From GCA-003244245 sp038276315 (lineage in GTDB: Bacteria; Actinomycetota; Actinomycetes; Mycobacteriales; Pseudonocardiaceae), in assembly GCA_038276315.1 (NCBI GenBank), contig JBBPZY010000344.1, positions 1 through 18,253 of the forward strand: 18,253 bases of DNA, in the 5' to 3' direction. Every line of letters begins with the position of its first letter. The stretch's first letter is position 1. The notes beneath the pieces were generated by a model, which was not told the DNA's origin, did not search any database, and saw nothing but the letters and a program-made list of their open reading frames with translations. The position numbers and the translations under genes were made by a program. This document shows positions 1 to 5,909 of the stretch, in pieces.

Positions 1-78
1 ACCGGCGCCTTCGCCGGCAGCCCCCAAGACGCACTCGACTGCGCCTGCGATCTATACCTGACACGCTCCGGCCACTGA
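1..78 (+). CDS. C-terminal end of an unidentified protein (partial)
   Basis: The first 25 codons of the window are open and end at a TGA at 76-78. Third positions are almost all C or G, as in the real genes nearby, and the last residues read DLYLTRSGH. That is the only evidence that this is the tail of a gene beginning outside the window. The opposite strand is also open here, in frame with the VapC remnant, so the two readings compete. No family can be recognised from 25 residues. Confidence 0.35.
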   Translation, partial: TGAFAGSPQDALDCACDLYLTRSGH

Positions 79-140
79 ACCAACCGGCGCACATGCCCAG
101 ACGTCGTGTCAACCCCCGACGGACTTCCGGAGCCAACCAC

Positions 141-404
141 TAAGTGCACCCGCATGCGCGCCCACATGACCGCAGCATCGGCGTCCACCGGGATCAGCTG
201 GATGTCGGCCAGTGCGTCGAGGGTGCTCATCCGCGCCGCGCGCGTCTCGGTGTCTCGGGCCGCGAGGACCCCGGCGTGCAGCTCGGCCAGCGTGACGACG
301 GAGATCGCGGACTCCGCCGGTAGCCCCTCTTCTTTAAGCGATCGACCGTTCTCGGCGGCGATGAAGACGCTCGTGTCAAGCAGCCCGCGAAATGGTCCGG
401 TCAA
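141..404 (-). pseudogene. VapC-type PIN-domain toxin, 3'-truncated remnant
   Basis: A reading frame starts at a TTG (404) that overlaps the stop of the upstream antitoxin (TTGA), the usual VapBC coupling. It begins with the PIN-domain N-terminus: LLDTSVFIAAENGR contains the first catalytic Asp (about residue 10), and VVTLAELHAG contains the conserved Glu (about residue 41). Similarity holds through VDADAAVMWARMRVHL and stops abruptly at about position 141. The second half of a PIN domain, with its WIAA-like helix and two further acidic residues, is absent; the frame instead runs on into unrelated sequence to the window edge. Without those residues the nuclease site cannot form, so I infer an inactive toxin left by a deletion or rearrangement. 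The antitoxin in front looks intact. Confidence 0.75.
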
Positions 405-661
405 CGGATGGGCCCAAGTTGGTCGGTGGTATCGCCTGCGAGCCTGGCGAGATCGTCGCGTAAGCCGGGATCGGCCTGTGCCACCCGAAGCCGGCGTGCC
501 AGTTCTGTCCGAGGAAGCCAGCGGCGACGAGTCTGTTGCAGCGGCACGAGCTGGGCGACCGGCTTTCCGTTGACTGTCACCATGACCTCCTCGCCAGCTT
601 GGACACGGCGCAGCACGCCTGCCGTGTCGTTGCGCAGTTCCCGGGACGCGACTTCGGACAT
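401..661 (-). CDS. Phd/YefM-type (VapB) antitoxin
   Basis: An 86-residue protein. Its N-terminus (MSEVASRELRNDTAGVLRRV, then GEEVMVTVNGKPVAQLVPL) is the classical Phd/YefM 'prevent-host-death' fold, which binds operator DNA as a dimer. The C-terminal part (about residues 45-86), rich in Arg, Leu and Asp, is where such antitoxins wrap around their PIN toxin. The ATG at 661 has no ribosome binding site. Instead a TANNNT -10 element lies six bases upstream and suggests a leaderless mRNA. The stop codon overlaps the TTG start of the toxin gene. Because that toxin is truncated, this antitoxin is probably an orphan: it may still repress its own promoter or neutralise related VapC proteins elsewhere. 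Family assignment is confident; present role is inference. Confidence 0.88.
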   Translation of the reverse strand: MSEVASRELRNDTAGVLRRVQAGEEVMVTVNGKPVAQLVPLQQTRRRWLPRTELARRLRVAQADPGLRDDLARLAGDTTDQLGPIR

Positions 662-667
662 GCGACG

Positions 668-699
668 ACCGTAGCACTTATGTGGCAGTTGGCACTGCC
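668..699 (-). promoter_or_regulatory. Leaderless promoter and palindromic operator of the antitoxin gene
   Basis: Reading leftwards, TACGGT (668-673) fits the actinobacterial TANNNT -10 element and sits six bases before the ATG at 661, so transcription probably starts at the start codon. Directly upstream is the inverted repeat GGCAGT-TGGC-ACTGCC (684-699), where the -35 region would be. Autorepression by the antitoxin at such a palindrome is the rule in this family; the assignment of this site is inference. Confidence 0.5.
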
Positions 700-949
700 T
701 GGACGCCGTCGCCGAGACCTCGAGTGATCATTGGTTGGGTGCCTACGGCGACACGGTGTGTCGCCCAGCGCACACAAACGGTGATCACGGCGTCGGCAGC
801 GGTGGTTAGCCTCGGCGATGCTGAAGGCCTGCATCTCGGCCCGTCGCGCCTCGCTCCAGTGCTCGAGGCTGCGCTGTGCGGTGTCCGGGGCGTCAGGGAG
901 GGCCACCTCTCCACCCAACCCAGCTACCTAACTTGGCTGTAACAAAAGC
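700..949. other. Gap without a confident gene; possible degraded minus-strand ORF
   Basis: No convincing gene. On the minus strand about 800-915 has coding-like third-position GC and reads VALPDAPDTAQRSLEHW, then EARRAEMQAFSIAEA. It has no ribosome binding site and shifts into a different frame near 795, where AADAVITVCVRWATHR can be read. It may be a decayed short gene, but I do not recognise it. An 8-bp inverted repeat (ACCCAACC 913-920, GGTTGGGT 963-970) spans the start region of the following methyltransferase gene; its meaning is unknown. Confidence 0.25.
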
Positions 950-1828
950 GTGGCGACGTCTAGGTTGGGTTCGGTGCCTACTCTGAGCTCCTCCACGTCC
1001 TTGCACCAGTTGCGGCAGTCGGTGGCCGGTTCGGCCGCGCTGCCCGACCTGTCCGGAGTGCACTACGCGTACTCCCATGCAGCCTATGAGGCGGCCAGCG
1101 ACCAGCGCGCCAGCCTCCAGAAGTGGCTACCCCGGACACTGCCGCCGCTGCTCGGTGCCGGACCGTTGCGGGTGATCGGCGTCGGTGTCGGCGACGGCAG
1201 CATCGATGCCACGCTGGCCGCTGTGCTGGCCACGGACGGCCGCCAGGTCGACTACACCGGGATCGAGCCGCACGCGGCGTCAGCAGCGGGATTCGAGGCC
1301 CGGCTCGGCGCGCTGCACGCCGATTCCCTCACCGTCACCGCCGTCGCCGGAGCGTTCGACGATTACGAGGCCGCCGAGCCGGTCGATCTTGTGCATTTCG
1401 TGCACTCGCTGTACTACATGGCCGACCTTGGGGCCACGCTGGACCACGCGCTGGCAATGTTGCGTCCGGGCGGGCTGCTGGTCAGCGCGACCGCGCCGAG
1501 GGAGCCGCTGTGTGTGCTCACCGAACTGCTCAGCCCGTGCGTCGGACACCGGTTGTGGTGCGCCGAGGACGTCACCGAGGAGCTGGCGGCACGGCAGCTT
1601 GAGGTGCGGTCGGAAACGATGCCGGCGGGGCTTGATCTGGGCGACGTGCTCACCGCGCCGCACGGCACCGACGAGCCGGTGCTCGACTTCCTCGTCGGGG
1701 CGCGAACGGCCACGATGACAGCGGACATCCGTGAGCAGCTGATGATGTACCTGGCGGAGGTGGCGGTGTTCGGTAATCCCGGGGTGGTGCCACACCCGAT
1801 CGAGATAACGATCGCGCGGGTTCCCTGA
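950..1828 (+). CDS. Class I SAM-dependent methyltransferase, histamine N-methyltransferase-like
   Basis: A 292-residue protein with a Rossmann-type methyltransferase core. The SAM-binding glycine loop GVGVGDGSID is at about residues 77-86, followed by an acidic end of strand beta2 (TGIEPHA, about 104-110) and a strand-beta4 segment FVHSLYYMADLGATLDHAL. From memory, the last element, the LRPGGLLVSAT strand and the C-terminal PAGLDLGDVL...PVLDFLVG segment parallel vertebrate histamine N-methyltransferase, so a small-amine or imidazole acceptor is possible. The substrate is not provable here. The GTG start at 950 has no clear ribosome binding site and the true start may lie a few codons downstream. 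The stop overlaps the ATG of the next gene by one base (TGATG), so the two are translationally coupled. Confidence 0.82.
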   Translation: MATSRLGSVPTLSSSTSLHQLRQSVAGSAALPDLSGVHYAYSHAAYEAASDQRASLQKWLPRTLPPLLGAGPLRVIGVGVGDGSIDATLAAVLATDGRQVDYTGIEPHAASAAGFEARLGALHADSLTVTAVAGAFDDYEAAEPVDLVHFVHSLYYMADLGATLDHALAMLRPGGLLVSATAPREPLCVLTELLSPCVGHRLWCAEDVTEELAARQLEVRSETMPAGLDLGDVLTAPHGTDEPVLDFLVGARTATMTADIREQLMMYLAEVAVFGNPGVVPHPIEITIARVP

Positions 1829-2655
1829 TGGGTCCGGACAGCCAGCCGGCAGCCAAGGTGGAGACCTTCCGGGCTCTTCACGTGCCCGGCCGACCGGTGC
1901 TGATGCCGAACCCGTGGGACGCGGGAACCGCGAAGCTACTCGCCTCGCTGGGTTTCCAGGCGTTGGCGACGACCAGCAGCGGCCACGCGGCGACCCTGGG
2001 TCGGCTGGATGGCTCCGTCGATCGAGCCGAGGCTCTCGCGCACGCCGCCTCCATCGTCGCCGCGGTGAACGTCCAGGTCTCCGCCGATCTGGAGAACGGT
2101 TTCGCCGAGGATCCCGATGCCGTTTTCGCGACCGTCACCGACGCCGTCGACGTGGGACTGGCGGGCTGTTCGATCGAAGACTTCACCGGGGACCCGGACG
2201 CCCCGTTCTACGATGTCGAGCTGGCCGCCGAGCGAGTGGCCGCGGCCGTCCAGGCGGCGCGTACCGGTGCTGGGCTGGTGCTCACGGCGCGGGCGGAGAA
2301 CTTCATCCGCGGAAATCGTGACCTGGCCGACACGATCGCGCGGCTGCAGGCCTACCAGGCGGCAGGCGCAGACGTCCTTTACGCCCCTGGCCTGAGCGAC
2401 GTGAGCGACATCCGCAGCGTGATCACGTCAGTCGATCGTCCCGTCAACGTGCTCGTGATGCCCGGCCTGGCCACGGTCGCGGAGCTGGCGCAGATCGGCG
2501 TGGCCCGCATTTCGGTCGGTGGGTCATTCCACCACCTGGCCATGGCAGCGCTGGCCAGAGCCGGTCGCGAACTGCTTGACGATGGCACCTATGGGTTCCT
2601 GAGCCTTGCCACCGAGGGTCGCCAGCAGGCGGCGGAAGCTTTGCGTCCTCGCTGA
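1828..2655 (+). CDS. Isocitrate lyase / phosphoenolpyruvate mutase family protein
   Basis: A 275-residue TIM-barrel protein of the PEP-mutase/isocitrate-lyase superfamily. Visible elements are VLMPNPWDAGTAKLL (substrate-loop region, about 24-38), TTSSGHA (about 48-54), DLENGF with the Mg2+-coordinating acidic residues (about 87-92), SIEDF (about 115-119) and LTARAENF (about 152-159). Enzymes of this type cleave or form C-C or P-C bonds next to a carboxylate (2-methylisocitrate, oxaloacetate, phosphonopyruvate). The KKCGH loop of isocitrate lyase and methylisocitrate lyase is absent, with TSSGHA in that area, so this is the broad PEP-mutase-like subgroup of unknown substrate. The start codon overlaps the methyltransferase stop, implying one mRNA and related jobs. 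Confidence 0.88.
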   Translation: MGPDSQPAAKVETFRALHVPGRPVLMPNPWDAGTAKLLASLGFQALATTSSGHAATLGRLDGSVDRAEALAHAASIVAAVNVQVSADLENGFAEDPDAVFATVTDAVDVGLAGCSIEDFTGDPDAPFYDVELAAERVAAAVQAARTGAGLVLTARAENFIRGNRDLADTIARLQAYQAAGADVLYAPGLSDVSDIRSVITSVDRPVNVLVMPGLATVAELAQIGVARISVGGSFHHLAMAALARAGRELLDDGTYGFLSLATEGRQQAAEALRPR

Positions 2656-2725
2656 GATTGGCCGACTGTGCCGTCGCGGTGCTAGACAGGAAGTGTCCGG
2701 TGTTCGCGTCGGGAGGGACGTCGTC

Positions 2726-3106
2726 ATGACCATTGAGCTCAACCACACCATCGTCGCGGCTCGCGACAAGCTGGCGTCCGCGATGTTCTTGACCGATCTG
2801 TTGGGGCTGCCCGCACCCGCTCCGTTCGGACCGTTCCTGGTGGTCACCTTGGCTAACGGGGTGAGTCTGGATTTCGTGGACACCGCGGATGATGTTCGAC
2901 CGCAACATTATGCGTTTCTGGTCAGCGAAGCCGAGTTCGAGACGATCTTCGACCGGATCCGGGTGCAGGACCTGCAGTATTGGGCCGATCCTTTTCACCA
3001 GCAGCCCGGCGAGACGAACACCAGAGACGGTGGCCACGGCGTGTACTTCGACGACCCCAACGGCCACAACCTGGAACTGCTCACCCGCCCCTACGGCAGC
3101 GGCTAG
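2726..3106 (+). CDS. VOC (glyoxalase/bleomycin-resistance/dioxygenase) family protein
   Basis: A 126-residue single vicinal-oxygen-chelate module. It starts LNHTIVAARD with a likely metal His at residue 7 and continues with the beta-strands FGPFLVVTLANGVSLDFVD and HYAFLVSEAEFETIFDRI. It ends with the family signature HGVYFDDPNGHNLELLTRPY, in which the Glu is the usual metal ligand. The ATG at 2726 is chosen because GGGAGGGA lies eight bases upstream; the open frame extends further 5' but without a ribosome binding site. VOC proteins of this size act as dimers in isomerisation, thiol transfer or ring-cleavage reactions, or simply bind ligands; the sequence does not decide which. It lies 70 bases after the PEP-mutase-like gene and could belong to the same operon. 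Confidence 0.85.
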   Translation: MTIELNHTIVAARDKLASAMFLTDLLGLPAPAPFGPFLVVTLANGVSLDFVDTADDVRPQHYAFLVSEAEFETIFDRIRVQDLQYWADPFHQQPGETNTRDGGHGVYFDDPNGHNLELLTRPYGSG

Positions 3107-3119
3107 GTACGCCCGCTAC

Positions 3120-3183
3120 CGCGTTCTGGATGCAGGCTGCGGTGAACGCACCCGAAATTAGTGCAGTCTGCGTCCAGAACGCG
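3120..3183. terminator. Long hairpin between convergent genes (bidirectional terminator or palindromic repeat)
   Basis: Two 21-base arms, 3120-3140 and 3163-3183, are inverted repeats differing at only two positions, both compatible with G-U pairs, around a 22-base loop. The hairpin lies between the stop codons of the rightward VOC gene (3106) and the leftward gene ending at 3199, so it can end both transcripts. There is no T-run. Its length and near-perfect pairing are unusual for a plain terminator and suggest a dispersed palindromic element. Confidence 0.7.
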
Positions 3184-3198
3184 AAACGCGGGAGTCGC

Positions 3199-3819
3199 TC
3201 AGCCGGCTCGGGCGCCGGAAGGACCGACCGGATGCACCTCAACCGTCTGGCGGCAGTCGGCTACGGCGTCGCGGAGCAGTTTGCTCAGCTGCGCGTTGCG
3301 CTCCGGTCGGGGCAGGCCGCGTAGCTGCTCGACCGCGACCTGGAACGCCGAACTGACAGCGACGCTGGGCGGGTTGAGCAGTTGCGAGCAGCCGAGCCGG
3401 AACCGGGCCCAGCCGCCGGTGTGGTCGACGTTGCCGATCCGCTGGCGTGTCCTGGTCAACCGACGCTCAACCGCGGGCGGCAACGGTTTGTCCGCCGCGG
3501 CGGACTGCAGGCAACTCACAACCACGCACTGCGTTGTGCGCAGATCGTCCCTGCCGGTGTCGATGAGATCTGGGGCGAGTAGCGCTAGCCCGTTACGGGT
3601 GTCGTCGTCATCGATCCAGTCGTTGACCAACCGGGCCAGGGTAGCCAGCGCCGGGTGGGTACACCGGGGGTGGTCGGTGAACTTCCCACCGGCGAGCACG
3701 GAGACGTACTCCATGACGCACGCCCCGTCCTCCGGGCGGCGGTGGTGTCCCCGTTGCAGCAAGGGAAGCTGGTTTGGTGCCCGGCCCGGACCGGGGATAT
3801 TGCGTTCGCGTGTCCACAT
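3199..3819 (-). CDS. Conserved actinobacterial protein of unknown function (Cys/His motif near N-terminus)
   Basis: A 206-residue soluble protein. The ATG at 3819 is fixed by a perfect AAGGAGG (3827-3833) eight bases upstream. The most characteristic stretch is GACVMEYVSVLAGGKFTDH followed by PRCTHPALATLARLVND (about residues 32-67), an actinobacterial pattern I have seen in uncharacterised proteins but cannot name. Spaced Cys and His residues (C34, H50, C53, H55) could bind a metal or be structural. The remainder is mostly helical and Arg-rich, with no signal peptide or membrane segment. It follows the 47-residue peptide gene so closely that its ribosome binding site overlaps the peptide's stop codon, so the two are probably translated together. 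Function unknown. Confidence 0.7.
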   Translation of the reverse strand: MWTRERNIPGPGRAPNQLPLLQRGHHRRPEDGACVMEYVSVLAGGKFTDHPRCTHPALATLARLVNDWIDDDDTRNGLALLAPDLIDTGRDDLRTTQCVVVSCLQSAAADKPLPPAVERRLTRTRQRIGNVDHTGGWARFRLGCSQLLNPPSVAVSSAFQVAVEQLRGLPRPERNAQLSKLLRDAVADCRQTVEVHPVGPSGARAG

Positions 3820-3832
3820 GGTCGAGGCCTCC

Positions 3833-3976
3833 TTACTGCCCGAGCTTGGCGTCGCCGGCGCCGCTGACCACCGGCCGCTGGATGTGGTAGTCGGGCGCCT
3901 CCATACGGCCACCCTGCGCGGGTACGGCGGCGCCGTTGAAGCGCTCGCCTGCTACTCGATCTTGTTTCTCCCTCAT
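3833..3976 (-). CDS. Small 47-residue peptide, unknown function
   Basis: A short gene with ATG at 3976 preceded by GGGAGG ten bases upstream, ending in TAA at 3833-3835. The product begins MREKQDRVAGERFNG, has the middle part QGGRMEAPDYHIQRPVV, and ends SGAGDAKLGQ. It is polar, has no cysteines, membrane segment or signal peptide, and a Gly-rich tail. The next gene's AAGGAGG overlaps its stop codon, so the pair is tightly coupled. A small N-terminal charged region followed by a Gly/Ala-rich core would fit a peptide that is processed or that partners the downstream protein, but no modification enzyme is recognisable nearby. I infer a real gene from the ribosome binding sites and spacing, not from homology. 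Confidence 0.55.
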   Translation of the reverse strand: MREKQDRVAGERFNGAAVPAQGGRMEAPDYHIQRPVVSGAGDAKLGQ

Positions 3977-4128
3977 TAGTGTTGCGCCTCCCTGATGCAT
4001 CGGCGTCGGTCCCCAACCGACAACCTTCTGAATCTCGCCCTTGATGCCGGGATACCCACCGTGGCCGCGCTCAAGCGCGGCGACACACACCACATCGACG
4101 GCGGCGCTGCGCGCGGCCGGTGCCTGCG

Positions 4129-4416
4129 TCAGGCCACGAGCACCAGCTGGCGCAATACGATGACAGCGACGAACACCAGCGTCAGGGCGATGTCGAAGGA
4201 CACCCCGCCCATCCGGATCGGGCGAACGACCCGGCGCACCGGGGCGAGCACCGGCTCGGTGAGGCGGTAGACCACGCGGCGTACCGGACCGAGCCCCTCC
4301 CCGTAGCGGGCGCCGGGTCCGGTGAGAGAACCGACCAGATCGACGACGATCCGGGCGATCAGCAGCAGCTCGAACAGCACCAGCACCAGTCCGACGAGCG
4401 CGAGCACCGCATCCAC
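4129..4416 (-). CDS. YggT family membrane protein
   Basis: A 95-residue integral membrane protein with two hydrophobic helices. The first (AVLALVGLVLVLFELLLIA) leads into a conserved loop, LTEPVLAPVRRVVRP, the hallmark of the YggT family; the second is FDIALTLVFVAVIVLRQLV. YggT proteins are encoded close to cell-division genes in many bacteria and have been linked to osmotic stress and ion uptake; their exact role is unsettled. An ATG at 4434 is in frame, but AGGAGG (4425-4430) then falls inside the gene. The GTG at 4416, eight bases after that AGGAGG, is therefore the better start. The neighbourhood contains no division genes, so this copy stands alone, upstream of the peptide gene on the same strand. 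Confidence 0.9.
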   Translation of the reverse strand: MDAVLALVGLVLVLFELLLIARIVVDLVGSLTGPGARYGEGLGPVRRVVYRLTEPVLAPVRRVVRPIRMGGVSFDIALTLVFVAVIVLRQLVLVA

Positions 4417-4570
4417 TGGCGTCACCTCCTGCATGGACGGACCTAGATCGGACGTGCCGGCTCAGCCGGCGGCGTTCATGTCGCCCTACCAGCATCCGCG
4501 CGTCAGATGAGAAAACCCTGAGAGCGCCTGTGGGCTCACTATCAGCGACGTGCATGGCACATTTACATGT

Positions 4571-4596
4571 ATTGTGCAGCACAATAGAGCTAGTAT
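4571..4596 (+). promoter_or_regulatory. vapBC promoter and palindromic operator
   Basis: ATTGTGC-A-GCACAAT (4571-4585) is a perfect 15-base palindrome. It is followed by TAGTAT (4591-4596), a TANNNT -10 element that ends six bases before the antitoxin ATG at 4603, so the transcript is probably leaderless. A bound VapBC complex at the palindrome would cover the space between -35 and -10, the expected autoregulation. Site seen in sequence; function inferred. Confidence 0.65.
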
Positions 4597-4602
4597 GCAT
4601 GC

Positions 4603-4860
4603 ATGAGTTCCCCATTGCAGATCAGGAACGTGCCAGCCGAAGCGCGCAGGGCTCTCAAGGCCCGGGCCGCCGCCCGCGGCGAGTCGCTCAATACCTACCT
4701 GCTGGAGCTCGTCCGTCGGGAAGTGGCACGGCCGACGGTCGGTGAGGTCCTCGAGCGCGCTGCTCGGCGTGCTGAGCGCGCCGAGGTCTCCGCGGTCGAC
4801 ATCGTCGATGCGACCCGCGCGGAGCGTGACGAGCAGCTTCACCGCCGGTCCGGCGCGTGA
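4603..4860 (+). CDS. vapB: VapB antitoxin (FitA-like ribbon-helix-helix)
   Basis: An 85-residue antitoxin. The N-terminal LQIRNVPAEARRALKARAAARGESLNTYLLELV (about residues 5-37) is a ribbon-helix-helix DNA-binding motif of the FitA/VapB type. The charged C-terminal half (AARRAERAEVSAVDIVDATRAER in essence, about 53-76) is the toxin-binding tail. Transcription probably starts at the ATG, as no ribosome binding site is visible and a -10 element sits six bases upstream. The stop overlaps the toxin start as GTGA, so both are made from one mRNA and the unstable antitoxin keeps the toxin neutralised. The pair is complete, unlike the broken module at the left end of the window, and the two antitoxins belong to different families. 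Confidence 0.92.
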   Translation: MSSPLQIRNVPAEARRALKARAAARGESLNTYLLELVRREVARPTVGEVLERAARRAERAEVSAVDIVDATRAERDEQLHRRSGA

Positions 4861-5246
4861 TCGTGGTGGATAGCGCGGCGGTGGTCGACGCGCTCACCGC
4901 AGTGAAAGGCACCGACGAATTGCGCGCCTACCTGGTAGCCGAGGACCTCCACGCACCGACGCTGCTCGACTTCGAGATCGTGGCTGCCCTGCGGGGGCTC
5001 ACCCTGGGCGGTCACCTGAGTCCTGCCAGAGCCCAAGATCTGCTCACCGACTTCGACGATCTCCCCATCCAGCGTTGGCCGTCCGCGCACGCCCTTCGCC
5101 GACGCGCTTTCCAGCTGCGCGACAACGCCTCGTCCTATGACGCCGCGTCCATCGCCCTGGCCGAAGCGCTGGACTGCCCGTTGCTGACCCGCGACGTGCG
5201 GCTGGCCAGGTCGAGCGGACACGTCGTCCAGATCGAGGTGCGCTGA
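4857..5246 (+). CDS. vapC: VapC toxin, PIN-domain ribonuclease
   Basis: A 129-residue PIN-domain protein. All four acidic active-site positions are visible: D5 (MIVVDSAAVVDAL), E40 (LLDFEIVAALR), D95 (SSYDAASIALAEAL) and D113 (LLTRDVRLA). Toxins of this family cut specific tRNAs or rRNA in a Mg2+-dependent manner and stop translation when the antitoxin decays. The start is the GTG at 4857 that overlaps the antitoxin stop by four bases. Length and motif order are normal for VapC, so I expect it to be functional. The RNA target cannot be predicted from sequence. Confidence 0.93.
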   Translation: MIVVDSAAVVDALTAVKGTDELRAYLVAEDLHAPTLLDFEIVAALRGLTLGGHLSPARAQDLLTDFDDLPIQRWPSAHALRRRAFQLRDNASSYDAASIALAEALDCPLLTRDVRLARSSGHVVQIEVR

Positions 5247-5274
5247 GGGCCCGTAGGTGACCCGGCTGAGGTGG

Positions 5275-5808
5275 TTACCTCCAGGGTGCGCCCTGCGCCG
5301 GCCAAGCAGAGCTGCCCGCGGCGCGCAGTGTGAGCACCGACGCCACCACGGCCGTGCCTGCTGTGATCAGCCCCAGGTACAGGCCGATACCGGCACCGCT
5401 GGACACCGCGAACGCACTGCCCATGTCGAAGTCACCCAGCTCACCCAGGCGGTCCAGCTTGCGGGTATCAAGCCCGCCGGTGGCGTCCGGGAACGTTATC
5501 CAGCGCAGCACGATCGTGACGACCGCCAATGCGGACAGCCCGAGCGTGAGCAGCGGTCTTGATGCAGGCAGTGTCACCCGGCCGAACGCGCTCACCAGGA
5601 CCACGCCGCCGGCCGCGACAAGCAGGAGCACGGCGAACCACGCGCCGAAGCCGGCGTTCCAGGCGTCTACACCAGCGGATCGGTCGATTCCCAGCACCGT
5701 GATGCTGGCGCTGTACCAGGGCAGAAAGCTGGAGATGTATGCCAGCAGGGCCGCGCCGATCACGACCCAGTCCAGCGTCCGCACCGCGCCCGCTTGAGAT
5801 CCCGCCAT
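5275..5808 (-). CDS. Four-helix membrane protein of unknown function
   Basis: A 177-residue protein with four predicted membrane helices: WVVIGAALLAYISSFLPW (about 14-31), WFAVLLLVAAGGVVLVSAF (about 53-71), LLTLGLSALAVVTIVLRWI (about 80-98) and AGIGLYLGLITAGTAVVAS (about 136-154). A 35-residue extracytoplasmic or cytoplasmic loop with LDTRKLDRLGELGDFDM lies between helices 3 and 4. The topology resembles small actinobacterial membrane proteins of DUF5336-like type, but I cannot assign it. The ATG at 5808 is preferred because GGGAGG (5819-5824) lies ten bases before it; an upstream in-frame ATG at 5850 lacks one. It runs convergently to vapC and divergently from the valyl-tRNA synthetase gene. 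Confidence 0.75.
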   Translation of the reverse strand: MAGSQAGAVRTLDWVVIGAALLAYISSFLPWYSASITVLGIDRSAGVDAWNAGFGAWFAVLLLVAAGGVVLVSAFGRVTLPASRPLLTLGLSALAVVTIVLRWITFPDATGGLDTRKLDRLGELGDFDMGSAFAVSSGAGIGLYLGLITAGTAVVASVLTLRAAGSSAWPAQGAPWR

Positions 5809-5909
5809 GTCTGGTATGCCTCCCGGGGCGACCTTGACCGAGCTGTGCAAGCTACCCTAGGGCAAGCTGCGCCGCACGCCGGGCAACAACCCCAAACAGG
5901 CAGCAATCG

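Noticed and set aside
3833..4615. Long minus-strand open frame of 260 codons
   Set aside because: Only its last 47 codons have a ribosome binding site and sensible composition; the rest is the Arg-rich shadow of the YggT gene and its upstream region.
5268..5281. GAGGT-GGTT-ACCTC hairpin between vapC and the membrane-protein gene
   Set aside because: A five-base stem without a T-run is too weak to call a terminator.
5834..5858. valS promoter (TTGACC ... TACCCT)
   Set aside because: The spacer would be only 13 bases, too short for a normal sigma-70 promoter, and no better pair was found.
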